DNA of 64,000 bases from Enterococcus sp. BWB1-3 (GTDB lineage Bacteria > Bacillota > Bacilli > Lactobacillales > Enterococcaceae). Position 1 is the stretch's first letter. The number at the start of each line of letters is the position of its first letter. Below the pieces are notes generated by a model, which had not been told where the DNA came from, did no database searches, and saw nothing but the letters and a program-made list of their open reading frames with translations. Shown in pieces: positions 30,743 to 41,165 of this stretch. The stretch is from contig NZ_JADOEP010000004.1 in the NCBI RefSeq assembly GCF_016745275.1, positions 124,001 to 188,000 of the forward strand, given 5' to 3'. Both the position numbers and the translations under genes were made by a program.

Positions 30743-32092
30743 ATGTCACACATTAATTTTGACTATTCCAAATTAGCACCTTTTGTTGCTGAACATGAAT
30801 TGGAATATATGCAAACTCAAATCGATGCAGTGGATGCAGCATTGAGACAAGGAACGGGTGCCGGAAATGATTACATTGGGTGGATTGATCTGCCTGAAAA
30901 TTATGACAAAGATGAATTTGTCCGTATCAAAAAAGCAGCAGAAAAAATCCAGTCAGATTCAGAAGTACTGGTTGTTATCGGTATTGGCGGTTCTTATCTG
31001 GGTGCTCGTGCTGCGATTGAGTTCCTGCAGCATTCTTTCAGCAATGCATTAACAAAAGAAGAGCGCAAAGTACCTCAAGTATTCTTTGCAGGGAACAGCA
31101 TCAGTTCAACTTATTTAGTTGATTTAATCAATGTAATCGGAGACCGTGATTTTTCTGTCAATGTTATTTCAAAATCTGGTACAACGACAGAGCCGGCAAT
31201 TGCTTTCCGTGTATTTAAAGAATTATTGGTTAAAAAATATGGCAAGGAAGAAGCAAACAAACGGATCTATGCAACTACTGACCGTGAAAAAGGCGCAGTG
31301 AAGGTTGAAGCAGATGCTGAAGGCTGGGAAACATTTGTAATTCCTGATGATGTTGGCGGACGTTTTACTGTACTAACAGCTGTAGGTTTACTGCCGATTG
31401 CAGTCAGCGGAGCGGATATCGATGCATTGATGAACGGTGCAAATGATGCCCGCAAAGAATATGCTTCAACAACTGACTTAAAACAAAATCAGGCTTATCA
31501 GTATGCAGCATTACGTAATATTTTATATCGTAAAGGAAAGACAACAGAGATGCTGATTAATTACGAGCCTGGAATGCATTACTTCTCAGAATGGTGGAAA
31601 CAGCTATATGGAGAGTCTGAAGGAAAAGACCAAAAAGGTATTTTCCCGGCTGCTGCTGACTTTTCAACAGACTTACACTCAATGGGGCAGTATGTTCAGG
31701 ATGGTCTTCGTAATTTATTTGAAACCGTTGTGAAGATTGAGAATCCTCGTCATTCATTAACGATTCCATTGCAGGATGAAGATTTGGATGGACTGGGCTA
31801 TCTTCAAGGAAAAGAGATTGATTTTGTTAATACAAAAGCGTTTGAAGGAACACTGTTAGCTCATACGGACGGAAATGTTCCTAATATGATTGTCAAAGTA
31901 CCAAAAATGGATGAATATTCATTGGGCTATGTGATGTACTTCTTTGAAATTGCTGTAGGAATTTCAGGCTACTTAAACGGTGTAAATCCATTTGATCAGC
32001 CGGGGGTAGAAGCATACAAGAAAAACATGTTTGCCTTACTTGGCAAACCTGGATTTGAAGATTTGGCAAAAGAATTGAACGAACGTCTGTAA
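30743..32092 (+). CDS. pgi: Glucose-6-phosphate isomerase
   Basis: This glycolytic enzyme interconverts glucose 6-phosphate and fructose 6-phosphate in the cytosol. The 449-residue protein is the short Gram-positive type, with [17 protein letters not shown], the phosphate-binding [10 protein letters not shown] and [23 protein letters not shown] precedes the ATG. It is monocistronic with its own promoter and a weak terminator. Confidence 0.97.
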   Translation: MSHINFDYSKLAPFVAEHELEYMQTQIDAVDAALRQGTGAGNDYIGWIDLPENYDKDEFVRIKKAAEKIQSDSEVLVVIGIGGSYLGARAAIEFLQHSFSNALTKEERKVPQVFFAGNSISSTYLVDLINVIGDRDFSVNVISKSGTTTEPAIAFRVFKELLVKKYGKEEANKRIYATTDREKGAVKVEADAEGWETFVIPDDVGGRFTVLTAVGLLPIAVSGADIDALMNGANDARKEYASTTDLKQNQAYQYAALRNILYRKGKTTEMLINYEPGMHYFSEWWKQLYGESEGKDQKGIFPAAADFSTDLHSMGQYVQDGLRNLFETVVKIENPRHSLTIPLQDEDLDGLGYLQGKEIDFVNTKAFEGTLLAHTDGNVPNMIVKVPKMDEYSLGYVMYFFEIAVGISGYLNGVNPFDQPGVEAYKKNMFALLGKPGFEDLAKELNERL

Positions 32093-32111
32093 AAAGATAA
32101 AAAATGGATGA

Positions 32112-32150
32112 TGCCCGTTAAAGTTTGAAATAGACTTTAGCGGGTATTTC
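32112..32150 (+). terminator. Probable terminator after pgi
   Basis: GCCCGTTAAAGT pairs with ACTTTAGCGGGT with one mismatch around a short loop; the following T tract is interrupted (ATTTCTAATTT). Confidence 0.6.
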
Positions 32151-32302
32151 TAATTTCTGCGTCTTCTGTGAATACTAAAATTACCTCTTTTATCTCATCT
32201 TTTTAAAGGCCATCTGTCTTTGTATGCCTATCGATAAGATTTATATATTTCTTTTGGTAGCTCAAGGTTCACTTTAGAAACATATGCCAGCTGGCTTTTT
32301 TT

Positions 32303-32645
32303 ATGACCCCATCTGTTTTACTATTATCATATGTTCTTTTTCGATTAATTAGTAATAATGGATTTATAGCTTATATGATGTATTTGTTTTTGGTGACATG
32401 TATTACTTCAGCTGTCTCATATTTCTCCGGGAGGGTCATATTTGAAAGAAGATGGATTGCATTGCTGTTTTCAGGATATGATTGTCAGAGATGCTTTAGG
32501 AGAGTTGTTGGGTTTTGTTTTTGTTCCTTTAGCTTTGGTTGGAATATACAGCATTTTGTTTAAAGATAAAAAATACTAGTATTGGCTTGTTATCGGAATA
32601 AGCTTGCTTATTTTGTCGCATATAATTTCTTGGATAATAAATTAG
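32303..32645 (+). pseudogene. Broken small membrane protein gene
   Basis: A first frame starts at an ATG with a membrane-type N-terminus (TPSVLLLSYVLFRLIS, then two hydrophobic stretches). Coding character then moves to another frame at about 32442 (LGELLGFVFVPLALVGIYS), reaches a TAG at 32577-32579, and continues in the same frame as YWLVIGISLLILSHIISW to a second TAG. One frameshift and one internal stop thus break a four-helix membrane protein. A TTG at 32442 behind GGGAGGG could alternatively start a 45-residue product. Confidence 0.55.
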
Positions 32646-32652
32646 AATAGCC

Positions 32653-32701
32653 AAAAAACGGCTGAAGAAGAATCTGTGGATTCGTTTCTCAGCCGTTTTA
32701 A
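32653..32701. terminator. Bidirectional terminator between pseudogene and csp
   Basis: AAAACGGCTGA with GAAGAATC pairs with GATTC and TCAGCCGTTTT around TGTG; A and T tracts on either side allow use on both strands. It would terminate csp. Confidence 0.8.
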
Positions 32702-32719
32702 AGTTTATATTATTTTTGA

Positions 32720-32920
32720 TTAGATTTTCTTTACATGCGCAGCCTGAAGACCGCGATTACCCTGAACAACTTCAAAGGTAACTTCCTGATTTTCTTCCAG
32801 TTGTTTAAATCCTTCTTCTTCAATAGCAGTGAAATGAACGAAAATTTCTTCATCTTCATTATATGATAGAAATCCATAGCCTTTTCTATTGTCAAACCAT
32901 TTGACGAATCCTTTTTCCAT
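32720..32920 (-). CDS. Cold-shock protein, CspA family
   Basis: The 66-residue OB-fold protein binds single-stranded RNA and DNA and acts as an RNA chaperone. It shows the family layout MEKGFVKWFDNRKGYGFL (RNP1 as KGYGFL) and EIFVHFTAI (RNP2), with the normal length. A longer frame upstream is not supported. A near-consensus promoter lies 38 bases before it, giving a short leader unlike the long leaders of strongly cold-induced csp genes. Confidence 0.92.
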   Translation of the reverse strand: MEKGFVKWFDNRKGYGFLSYNEDEEIFVHFTAIEEEGFKQLEENQEVTFEVVQGNRGLQAAHVKKI

Positions 32921-32957
32921 TCGCTTCACGCTCCCTTTAAAATTTGAAACTAGTCTA

Positions 32958-32986
32958 ATTATAAAGACTATACAGGAAAACGTCAA
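32958..32986 (-). promoter_or_regulatory. csp promoter
   Basis: On the minus strand TTGACG (32981-32986) and TATAAT (32958-32963) are separated by exactly 17 bases. Confidence 0.8.
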
Positions 32987-33012
32987 CATTTTGGAATAGG
33001 AGAATATAAACG

Positions 33013-33041
33013 TGGAAAACTACAAAAATAACCGTTATAAT
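33013..33041 (+). promoter_or_regulatory. Putative fhs promoter
   Basis: A perfect TATAAT at 33036-33041 has TGGAAA at 17-base spacing upstream, 59 bases before the fhs start and divergent from the csp promoter. Confidence 0.55.
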
Positions 33042-33100
33042 AGTAAATAACTTAACGAAAAGCATTTTATATTTATAAAAGTTCGGGAAAAGAGGTAAAA

Positions 33101-34771
33101 ATGAAGACAGATATTGAAATTTCACAAGAAATAGAGCTTCTGGCAATTGAAAAAGTTGCAGAAACGATAGGTTTAAGCGGGGATGATTTGGAACTTCATG
33201 GAAAGTACAAGGCAAAAGTTGATTTTCCAGCAATAAAAAAACTTGAACGAAATGATGATGGCAAACTGATTTTAGTGACATCAATTAACCCTACTCCTGC
33301 AGGGGAAGGAAAATCTACAGTTACAATTGGTTTGGGGGATGCACTAAACCGAATTGGCAAGAAAACAGTTATTGCTTTAAGAGAGCCTTCTTTAGGACCA
33401 GTTATGGGAATCAAAGGCGGAGCAACCGGCGGAGGCTATGCTCAGGTTTTACCAATGGAGGATATTAATCTGCATTTCACCGGGGATATGCATGCCATTA
33501 CTACGGCAAACAATGCGTTATCTGCGTTGTTGGATAATCACATTCAGCAGGGAAACGAATTGAACATTGATGTTAGAAGAATAATCTGGAAACGAGTCGT
33601 GGATCTAAATGATCGGGAACTCAGACATGTTATTGTAGGTTTAGGCGGTCCGATTCAGGGAGTACCAAGAGAAGATGGATTTGATATTACTGTAGCCAGT
33701 GAGATCATGGCTATTCTTTGTCTTGCATCTGATCTGGAGGATTTAAAACTTCGTCTGGGAAATATTGTTATCGGTTATACATTCGATCGCGAGCCTGTAA
33801 CAGTGAATGATTTAGAAGTTCAGGGAGCACTCGCTCTTTTGCTTAAAGATGCGATCAAGCCGAACCTTGTTCAGACAATTTATGGGACTGCAGCTCTTGT
33901 GCATGGCGGACCGTTTGCAAATATTGCCCATGGCTGCAACAGTGTTCTGGCTACCAAAACGGCTTTGAAATTAGGCGACTATGTTGTTACAGAAGCAGGG
34001 TTTGGTGCAGATTTGGGTGGGGAAAAATTCTTGGATATTAAGGTGCCGAATTTAAATAAAGCTCCTGACGCAGTAGTTATTGTAGCTACAATTCGTGCGT
34101 TGAAGATGCATGGCGGTGTTGCAAAAAATGAATTGGGAACGGAAAATGTATTTGCTTTGAAAAAAGGTTTTGCAAATCTCAAAAAGCATATCGAAAACAT
34201 GGAAAGCTATGGATTGCCTGTTGTTGTTGCCATTAACGAATTTGTGAGCGACACAAAAAAAGAAGTGGAAATTCTGCTTGAATTGTGCAGTAAAGCTGGC
34301 GTTCCAGTTGAACTGACTCAGGTTTGGGAAAAAGGGGCGGAAGGAGGAGAGGCACTGGCTAAAGCAGTGCTTCACACGCTTGATACTCAAATGTCCAATT
34401 TCCGTACAATTTATTCGATGGGTATCGGATTGGAAGAAAAAATTGAAACTATTGTCACGAAAATTTATGGAGGAGAAGGCGTTTCATTTTCTCCGAAGGC
34501 GCAGAAACAACTGGAAACATTTACAAGATATGGCTGGGATCGTTTGCCTGTTTGTATGGCAAAAACGCAATATTCTCTTTCAGATGATCCGACAAAGTTG
34601 GGAGCGCCTGAAGGCTTTACTGTTACAATTCGTGAACTGGTTCCTAAACTGGGCGCAGGGTTTATTGTCGCGTTGACTGGGGATGTTATGACGATGCCGG
34701 GGCTGCCTAAAAAACCTGCTGCGTTAAATATGGATATTGATAAAGATGGAAATGCGATCGGATTATTCTAA
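33101..34771 (+). CDS. fhs: Formate-tetrahydrofolate ligase
   Basis: The enzyme makes 10-formyltetrahydrofolate from formate, ATP and tetrahydrofolate, feeding purine and formyl-Met synthesis. The 556-residue length and the P-loop-like [14 protein letters not shown] (about residues 67-80), [14 protein letters not shown] and the C-terminal [15 protein letters not shown] are family hallmarks. It is monocistronic with its own terminator. Position upstream of lspA is as in enterococci. Confidence 0.97.
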   Translation: MKTDIEISQEIELLAIEKVAETIGLSGDDLELHGKYKAKVDFPAIKKLERNDDGKLILVTSINPTPAGEGKSTVTIGLGDALNRIGKKTVIALREPSLGPVMGIKGGATGGGYAQVLPMEDINLHFTGDMHAITTANNALSALLDNHIQQGNELNIDVRRIIWKRVVDLNDRELRHVIVGLGGPIQGVPREDGFDITVASEIMAILCLASDLEDLKLRLGNIVIGYTFDREPVTVNDLEVQGALALLLKDAIKPNLVQTIYGTAALVHGGPFANIAHGCNSVLATKTALKLGDYVVTEAGFGADLGGEKFLDIKVPNLNKAPDAVVIVATIRALKMHGGVAKNELGTENVFALKKGFANLKKHIENMESYGLPVVVAINEFVSDTKKEVEILLELCSKAGVPVELTQVWEKGAEGGEALAKAVLHTLDTQMSNFRTIYSMGIGLEEKIETIVTKIYGGEGVSFSPKAQKQLETFTRYGWDRLPVCMAKTQYSLSDDPTKLGAPEGFTVTIRELVPKLGAGFIVALTGDVMTMPGLPKKPAALNMDIDKDGNAIGLF

Positions 34772-34797
34772 ATAAATCAAGCACAGTGCAGATATTT

Positions 34798-34845
34798 ATT
34801 CTGGGAAAAGCAGTGTTAATGCACTGTTTTTCCTAGAATTTTTTA
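34798..34845 (+). terminator. Terminator after fhs
   Basis: ATTCTGGGAAAAGCAGTG pairs with CACTGTTTTTCCTAGAAT (mismatches only near the centre and one side) around a TTAATG loop, followed by TTTTTTAT. Confidence 0.9.
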
Positions 34846-34883
34846 TAGCGTGAAGGCAATAAAAATAATCTGAATTACCCGAG

Positions 34884-34921
34884 TTAAAGCGCTTGCAAAA
34901 CGATTTGGAATATGGTATAAA
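34884..34921 (+). promoter_or_regulatory. Strong promoter overlapped by a CcpA cre site
   Basis: TTGCAA (34893-34898) and TATAAA (34916-34921) are separated by exactly 17 bases, with TGG before the -10. TTAAAGCGCTTGCA (34884-34897), centred on the palindrome AAGCGCTT, matches the cre consensus with one deviation and covers the -35. The predicted transcription start is at about 34928. No open reading frame follows for more than 400 bases. Confidence 0.75.
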
Positions 34922-34927
34922 ATAGAT

Positions 34928-35309
34928 GTAAGGGGTAATAGAAATTCCCTAATAATGCCGCAGAGTTATGGCGGAGGAATAGTGAAACAGATGTTGAGAG
35001 AACATCGTAAAATGGGAGCCGAAGATGGCAAAGCTGAAAGGAACGTGGGAATTTGAGAAACTCCTTACCAACTGAATATGGTCTGGCAAGTATCTGATAA
35101 TTGTTGGATTGAGTGGACATAAGAACCTCAATTCTGATGTGTATGGAAACGAAGAGAAAGATGCTTGTCAGACTATTTTTGTGCATAATTTTCGCTTTTG
35201 AGAAAGTTTATAGAAGAAAAATGCTTAAATCATGAAGGAATTAAAATAATAAATAGAAAATGATTAAAGAAAAGGATGTTCCGATGCGGGAATAATCCTT
35301 GTTTTTTTC
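34928..35309 (+). ncRNA. Candidate structured RNA of about 380 nucleotides
   Basis: The transcript predicted from the strong promoter begins with GTAAGGGGT, which pairs with ACTCCTTAC at 35060-35068. After a symmetric 5/5 internal loop, AAATTCCC (34942-34949) pairs perfectly with 35047-35054. Inside lie hairpins CCGC/GCGG (34958-34974), GATGTT/AACATC (34990-35006) and GCC/GGC (35018-35029), so the 5' 140 bases fold as a closed multi-branch domain starting at +1. ATTGAG/CTCAAT (35108-35132) follows, then a terminator. It resembles a riboswitch or trans-acting RNA. The GCCGAAG..GGCAAAG run recalls the glycine riboswitch, but the flanking core is absent. I cannot assign a known class. Confidence 0.55.
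35271..35309 (+). terminator. Terminator of the candidate RNA
   Basis: AAGGAT-GTTCC pairs with GGGAA-ATCCTT around a short loop and is followed by seven T residues. It lies 60 bases before the next gene, so it could also act as an attenuator for it. Confidence 0.75.
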
Positions 35310-35368
35310 TTTTCTAGCTGTTTCATTTAGTATATACTTGATAAGAGTTGCATGGAGGTGTATAAAAA

Positions 35369-35751
35369 TGATTGTTCATTTTACACGGAAGACCGGTTTT
35401 TACGGGATGGCAACACCAATTGAGGTAATGAAAAACGGCGAGCGCTGGTTTCTCATTACTAATAATTCAGAAAAAATGGTTGAAGTAAATGAAAATGAGG
35501 TTGAGGTGCAGGTCCGCTTTTATTTTATGAAAAGTGATGTATTCCTTCTTGCAAATAATTCGGCGGAGAAAGAGTTGGAAATAAAAATGAATCCGATTCT
35601 GGTTTCAAATTATTTATTTTTCTTTTTTCTGATTCTAGTTGCTCGGGGTTCGTATTGGGGTGTATTGATTCTTTTGGCTTTATACTGTATCTTTTTATTT
35701 TCAGTACTCAAAAAAGCATATGTAATTAAGGAGAAAACAGATGGGACATAA
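35369..35751 (+). CDS. Small membrane protein with N-terminal beta domain
   Basis: The 127-residue protein has a soluble N-terminal part of about 75 residues (TRKTGFYGMATPIEVMKNGE, MVEVNENEVEVQVRFYFMKS) and two closely spaced membrane helices (about 80-115). It shares layout and N-terminal motif order with the product of 26713-27144 and I consider them paralogues. Function is unknown. I chose the ATG after TGGAGGTG; the longer frame would read through the RNA terminator. It overlaps the next gene by 11 bases. Confidence 0.7.
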
Positions 35752-36442
35752 TGCTGAGCAGTTTTTAAATAGTTTTAATCGAATAGAAAAATGGCTGAGA
35801 GATCAGCTTAATAACCCGGCAACAATGGGTTTTAGCGAGATGACCAGACGAATGGCAAAAAAGAGCAAATCTCAGGTAGCGTCATTTGAAAATGATCTTC
35901 TCCAGATGGCTCAGCTGAGGAATGCCATTGTTCATGAACGGATATCAAAAGATTTTGTTATAGCAGAGCCTAATGAATGGGCGGTAAGCCGTATCACTGA
36001 AATTGAGCATCAGCTGATTGAACCCGAAAAGGTATTACCGAAATTTTCAAAGCCCGTCACAGGCTTTGAAATGACTATTTCCTTGGAGGAAATTTTGAGA
36101 ATTGTCGCCAAAAAACGGTATTCTCAGTTTCCAATCTATCACATGGGTAAATTTAAGGGATTTATTACGGTTAGAGGATTGGGAATTTGGCTGGCAGTCG
36201 AAAGTACAAAAGGAGAAATAAAACTGGCTGGAAAAACAGCAGGTGATTTACTTGCAAACAATTACAAACAAGGAAACTACGAATTTGTTGGTGAAAATAC
36301 CAAAGTTTTTCAGGTGGAGGAAATGTTTGCTTCAAATGTTCGGCTGGAAGCTGTTTTAATAACGAAGGATGGAAATCCAGATGGGAATTTACTGGGAATT
36401 ATCCGCCCAAGAGATTTGTATAAAAACGGAGAAAAGGAATGA
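35741..36442 (+). CDS. CBS domain protein with HEPN-like N-terminal motif
   Basis: The 233-residue soluble protein has an all-helical N-terminal part with the motif RNAIVH (R60-x4-H65), which matches the R-x4-6-H signature of HEPN domains. Tandem CBS repeats follow (about 105-230; RYSQFPIYHMGKFKGFITVRG and a closing GNLLGIIRPRDLY). CBS pairs usually sense adenosine-containing nucleotides. An RNase role for the first domain is possible but unproven; many HEPN-like folds are inactive. It overlaps both neighbours, so it is co-translated with the membrane protein gene and lspA. Confidence 0.7.
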   Translation: MGHNAEQFLNSFNRIEKWLRDQLNNPATMGFSEMTRRMAKKSKSQVASFENDLLQMAQLRNAIVHERISKDFVIAEPNEWAVSRITEIEHQLIEPEKVLPKFSKPVTGFEMTISLEEILRIVAKKRYSQFPIYHMGKFKGFITVRGLGIWLAVESTKGEIKLAGKTAGDLLANNYKQGNYEFVGENTKVFQVEEMFASNVRLEAVLITKDGNPDGNLLGIIRPRDLYKNGEKE

Positions 36443-36918
36443 TGGGATTGTTAGCAGTGTATTTGCTTCTTAGCGCAGTGATTATTGGTTTGGATCAATG
36501 GACCAAGTATTTGACTGTGAAAAATATTCAACTAGGAGAAACGAAAGATTTTATTTCAGGATTTATTTCTTTCACATATGTTCGAAATACAGGGGGAGCC
36601 TGGAGTATTTTGGCAGGGAAGATGACCTTTTTTTATATAATCACGGTAATCGTGGCCGGGGTTATTTTATATCTACTCTTCAAAAACATTAATGGAAGCA
36701 AATGGTTTACATTTGGTCTTAGTCTGGTTTTGGCGGGTGCACTCGGTAATTTTATTGATCGGTTGCGTCTTGGTTATGTTGTGGATATGATACAGACGGA
36801 TTTTATGAAATTTCCGATTTTTAATGTTGCTGATATGTCCTTAGTTATAGGAGTTGGCTGTATTTTTATCTACCTGATTTTAGATGAACGGGCAGAAAAA
36901 AGAAAAAAAGCAAAATGA
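36439..36918 (+). CDS. lspA: Lipoprotein signal peptidase
   Basis: Signal peptidase II, an aspartic protease of the membrane, removes signal peptides from diacylglyceryl-modified prolipoproteins. The 159-residue protein has four membrane helices and the conserved catalytic motifs GNFIDRLRLGYVVDMI and FNVADMSLVIG, with the first helix motif IIGLDQWTKYL. It overlaps the upstream gene by ATGA; the second ATG, one codon later, is equally possible. It is followed by rluD in the usual order. Confidence 0.95.
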   Translation: MMGLLAVYLLLSAVIIGLDQWTKYLTVKNIQLGETKDFISGFISFTYVRNTGGAWSILAGKMTFFYIITVIVAGVILYLLFKNINGSKWFTFGLSLVLAGALGNFIDRLRLGYVVDMIQTDFMKFPIFNVADMSLVIGVGCIFIYLILDERAEKRKKAK

Positions 36919-36989
36919 TTTAGTAAGATGAATCAGCAGATTATGTATGTCAGTAATCGTCAAATAGAAAGAAATGAAGGATGGAAAAA

Positions 36990-37892
36990 ATGGAGCGAAT
37001 CAGCTTAACAATCAATACAGAAACAGGCAGAATAGATAAAGTTTTAAGTGAGCATTTAGATTATTCACGTTCACAAATTCAACAGTGGTTGAAAGAACAG
37101 CAGGTCCGAGTAAATGGAGAAGTCGTTCGATCCAATTATAAAGTAAAACAGAAGGATCAAATTGAGATTGATATTCCCGAACCTGAGGAATTGCTGATTG
37201 AGGCTGAAAATATTGCTCTTACTATTGTCTATGAAGACAAGGATGTTGCTGTCATAGATAAGCCTCAAGGAATGGTGGTACATCCGGCAGCAGGGCATAC
37301 AAACGGAACACTGGTCAATGCATTGATGTATCATATTAAGGATCTTTCCTCAATTAATGGAGTTATTCGACCAGGGATTGTCCATCGGATTGATAAAGAT
37401 ACTTCCGGGCTTTTGATGGTGGCAAAAAATGATAAAGCACATGAGTCTCTGGCGGAACAGCTGAAAGAGAAAACATCTGTCAGAAAATATCTTGCGTTGG
37501 TTCATGGCGAGATTTCGCACGATAAGGGAGAAATTAATGCCCCAATCGGACGTTCAAAAACTGACCGGAAAATGCAGGCAGTTATTGAAACAGGGAAGCC
37601 TGCTGTCACTCACTTTCAGGTAGTCGAACGTTTTTCCGGCTATACTCTGATAGAGCTTCAGCTTGAAACGGGTCGAACGCACCAGATTCGGGTTCATATG
37701 AAATATATTGGTTATCCTGTGGCAGGCGATCCGCTTTACGGTCCAAAAAAAACACTGAAAGGGAATGGTCAGTTCCTTCATGCCAAAACGCTGGGCTTTG
37801 TTCACCCGACAACCGGTGAATACATGGAGTTTGAAACGCCGTTACCAAAGGTTTTTGAAAAAACTTTGGAGCAATTAAGAAATAATGATTGA
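36990..37892 (+). CDS. Ribosomal large subunit pseudouridine synthase, RluD/RluA family
   Basis: The enzyme isomerises specific uridines of 23S rRNA to pseudouridine. The 300-residue protein has an N-terminal S4 RNA-binding domain (SRSQIQQWLKEQQVRVNG) and the catalytic motif HRIDKDTSGLLMVAK, in which the Asp is the nucleophile, then GRTHQIRVHM. I prefer the ATG with AAGG nine bases upstream; another ATG three codons earlier abuts that site. In Gram-positives it typically precedes pyrR, as here. Confidence 0.92.
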   Translation: MERISLTINTETGRIDKVLSEHLDYSRSQIQQWLKEQQVRVNGEVVRSNYKVKQKDQIEIDIPEPEELLIEAENIALTIVYEDKDVAVIDKPQGMVVHPAAGHTNGTLVNALMYHIKDLSSINGVIRPGIVHRIDKDTSGLLMVAKNDKAHESLAEQLKEKTSVRKYLALVHGEISHDKGEINAPIGRSKTDRKMQAVIETGKPAVTHFQVVERFSGYTLIELQLETGRTHQIRVHMKYIGYPVAGDPLYGPKKTLKGNGQFLHAKTLGFVHPTTGEYMEFETPLPKVFEKTLEQLRNND

Positions 37893-37917
37893 TTTATTTT
37901 TTATTAAAAGGTACACT
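37889..37917 (+). promoter_or_regulatory. Promoter of the pyrimidine operon
   Basis: TTGATT (37889-37894) and TACACT (37912-37917) are separated by exactly 17 bases. The -35 overlaps the rluD stop. Confidence 0.75.
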
Positions 37918-37929
37918 ATCTTTAGTTGA

Positions 37930-38072
37930 ATATTATTCCTTTAAGAGTAGTCCCGTGAGGCTAAGAAGGACACATGCAGAAAACATTTAAGTGCGCTTAA
38001 ATCAAGGTCTGTGTGTATTACAGTATACACTTATGTAAGCTATCCTCCTGTCCTCTGGGCAGGAGTTTTTTT
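37930..38072 (+). promoter_or_regulatory. PyrR-dependent transcription attenuator
   Basis: AGTCCCGTGAGGCT (37949-37962) matches the PyrR-binding loop consensus ARUCCNGNGAGGYU. Downstream, CTCCTGTCC and GGGCAGGAG (38046-38065) form a terminator hairpin with seven T residues. In the known mechanism, PyrR bound with UMP stabilises the anti-antiterminator and transcription stops before pyrR. This is the only PyrR box I see in the operon. Confidence 0.9.
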
Positions 38073-38189
38073 ATTGTCAAAAAGCTACTTTGATAAAAAA
38101 GGATAAGAAGCTCAACAATTGTATTTTTATAAGGACGTGTCTGAGAATTCGTACTTCAATCGTTTTTGAAACCACAGCCTAATGAATAA

Positions 38190-38762
<573 letters not shown>

Positions 38763-38775
38763 GCTGGATAGAAAG

Positions 38776-40086
38776 TTGGAAAAAGAGAAAATGGATGAGA
38801 AAAAGTTTAGAAATACAGATGTTGTTTTGGATATACAAGATAAACCAGGTGCCCTGCAGTGGATGGGCTTAAGCCTGCAGCACTTATTTACAATGTTTGG
38901 CGCCAATGTACTGGTGCCGATTTTAACGGGACTTGAACCAAGTATCGCTTTATTTAGTTCGGGCGTTGGAACACTATTATTTATCCTGATCACTAAAGGG
39001 TCAGTACCTGCGTATCTTGGCAGCAGCTTTGCCTTTATCTCAGCAATTAATGCATTGATGGCGACTCAAGGGTACCCGGCTGTGGCACAGGGAATTATCT
39101 ATGCGGGGATTGTTTATCTGATTGTCGCACTGATTATTTCAAAAGTCGGATCAGACTGGATAAATAAAATTTTGCCCCCGGTCGTAGTTGGACCGGTGAT
39201 CATGGTTATCGGACTGGGGCTTGCTTCAACTGCTGGGAACCAGGCAATGTTCAGAACACTGGCAAATGGGGAAGCTGTTTATGACAGTAAATTTTTCATA
39301 GTAGCATTATTTACTTTGGGAATTACGATCTTTTTCAACATGTATTTGAAAGGATTTATGAGTCTGATTCCGATTTTACTGGGGATCGTCTGCGGTTATC
39401 TTTTTGCAATGCTGATGGGCATTGTGGATTTATCTGCGGTTGATGAAGCAAGGTGGTTCAGTCTGCCGGCATTTCAGCTGCCTTTCATAGACTATGATCT
39501 CTCATTTTCACTCGCAGCACTGACGAGCATGGCTCCGATTGCGTTTGTGACGATGACGGAACATATGGGACACATGATGGTTTTAAGTAAAATCACCAAA
39601 CGGAATGTCTTTAAATCTCCGGGGCTGAATAAAACATTGTTGGCAGACGGACTGTCAACAATTATCGGCGGGTTTACAGGCGGGCCGCCGACTACCAGCT
39701 ATGGCGAAAACATAGGTGTACTTGCGATTACAAAGGTTCACAGTGTCTATGTAATTGGTGGAGCAGCTGTACTGGCTATTGCAGCTGGATTCATCGGAAA
39801 GGTCAGTGCATTAATTCTGAGTATTCCGAGTCCGGTAATCGGCGGAATCAGCTTTCTACTGTTTGGAGTGATTGCTTCAAGCGGATTGCGGATACTGATC
39901 GACAACAAAGTCGATTATGATCAGAAACGGAACCTTGTCATCACATCATCCATTTTGGTTATTGGGATTGGCGGAGCGTATTTGAAAATTGCCAGCTTTG
40001 AATTAACAAGTATGGCATTAGCAACCATGCTGGGAATCATATTGAATCTGATTTTACCTGAGAAGGCACGAAGCGAAGTAGAATGA
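38776..40086 (+). CDS. pyrP: Uracil permease
   Basis: This proton-coupled uracil importer of the nucleobase:cation symporter-2 family lies in the membrane. The protein of about 436 residues has 14 membrane spans and the family motifs [11 protein letters not shown] and [18 protein letters not shown], with [13 protein letters not shown]. The start is either the TTG used here or an ATG five codons later; neither has a strong ribosome site. It lies 13 bases after pyrR, so no second attenuator fits between them. Confidence 0.93.
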   Translation: MEKEKMDEKKFRNTDVVLDIQDKPGALQWMGLSLQHLFTMFGANVLVPILTGLEPSIALFSSGVGTLLFILITKGSVPAYLGSSFAFISAINALMATQGYPAVAQGIIYAGIVYLIVALIISKVGSDWINKILPPVVVGPVIMVIGLGLASTAGNQAMFRTLANGEAVYDSKFFIVALFTLGITIFFNMYLKGFMSLIPILLGIVCGYLFAMLMGIVDLSAVDEARWFSLPAFQLPFIDYDLSFSLAALTSMAPIAFVTMTEHMGHMMVLSKITKRNVFKSPGLNKTLLADGLSTIIGGFTGGPPTTSYGENIGVLAITKVHSVYVIGGAAVLAIAAGFIGKVSALILSIPSPVIGGISFLLFGVIASSGLRILIDNKVDYDQKRNLVITSSILVIGIGGAYLKIASFELTSMALATMLGIILNLILPEKARSEVE

Positions 40087-40229
40087 TTGGTTTATAAGCT
40101 GTAAATGCAGCTTTTAGTATTAGTAATAGAACACGAAATAATGAGACAGAAAAATTGACCATTTTCTGTCTGATAAATCAGATCTGGTTTCTAAAGAAAG
40201 AGTAGACATAATAATAGGAGGAATGACGA

Positions 40230-41156
40230 ATGATTCATACGTCAGAACGAGTCAGTTTAAAGCACTTATTAACTGTTGAAGCCTTAAGTGATCAGGAAGT
40301 AATGGGATTGATCAGACGAGGGCAGGAATTTAAACAGGGAGCAGTATGGCAATCCGGCAGGAAGCAGTACTTTGCAACGAACCTCTTCTTCGAAAACAGT
40401 ACGCGGACGCATAAAAGCTTTGATGTTGCTGAAAAGAAACTGGGCCTTGAAGTGATCGAATTTGAAGCCAGTACAAGCTCTGTTCAAAAAGGTGAAACAC
40501 TGTATGACACAGTTCTGACAATGTCGGCTCTTGGAGTAGATGTAGCAGTTATTCGTCATGGCGAAGAGAATTATTATGATAAGCTGATTCAAAGCAAAAC
40601 GATTCAATGCTCCATTATCAATGGTGGAGATGGCAGTGGTCAGCATCCTACCCAATGCTTGCTGGATCTGATGACCATTTATGAGGAATTTGGTTATTTT
40701 GAAGGATTGAAGGTCGGTATCATTGGAGACCTGACACATTCCAGAGTGGCAAAATCAAATATGCAGCTGCTGAAAAGGCTTGGAGCTGAAATTTATTTCT
40801 CTGGTCCCGAAGAGTGGTATGATGCGCAGTTTGATGTTTATGGTGATTACGAATCTATTGACGAGGTCGTCCAAAAAGCAGATGTAATGATGATGCTGCG
40901 GGTACAGCATGAACGACATGACGGAACGGAAAGCTTTTCAAAAGAGGAGTACCATCAGCAGCACGGTTTGACTGTTGAACGTGCAAAAAAAATGAAAAAA
41001 GAAGCAATTATTATGCACCCGGCACCCATTAATCGAGATGTGGAGCTGGCTGATTCTCTGGTTGAAGGTATTCAGTCCAGAATTGTTCAGCAGATGAACA
41101 ACGGAGTCTACATGAGAATGGCAATATTAGAAGCTGTATTAGCAGGAAAGGCATAG
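40230..41156 (+). CDS. pyrB: Aspartate carbamoyltransferase catalytic subunit
   Basis: It condenses carbamoyl phosphate and aspartate to carbamoylaspartate. The 308-residue protein has the carbamoyl-phosphate motif [13 protein letters not shown] (residues 50-62) and the HPTQCLLDL loop. No regulatory subunit gene (pyrI) accompanies it, as is normal in Gram-positives. The 143-base gap before it has a hairpin (AGACAGAAAA/TTCTGTCT region) but no PyrR box. AGGAGG precedes the ATG. Confidence 0.97.
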   Translation: MIHTSERVSLKHLLTVEALSDQEVMGLIRRGQEFKQGAVWQSGRKQYFATNLFFENSTRTHKSFDVAEKKLGLEVIEFEASTSSVQKGETLYDTVLTMSALGVDVAVIRHGEENYYDKLIQSKTIQCSIINGGDGSGQHPTQCLLDLMTIYEEFGYFEGLKVGIIGDLTHSRVAKSNMQLLKRLGAEIYFSGPEEWYDAQFDVYGDYESIDEVVQKADVMMMLRVQHERHDGTESFSKEEYHQQHGLTVERAKKMKKEAIIMHPAPINRDVELADSLVEGIQSRIVQQMNNGVYMRMAILEAVLAGKA

Positions 41157-41165
41157 GAGGCAAGT

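Noticed and set aside
35011-35070. Glycine riboswitch-like GCCGAAG..GGCAAAG run in the candidate RNA
   Set aside because: The GGAGAG...CTCTCAGG closing element and the gcv gene context are absent, so I do not call the class.
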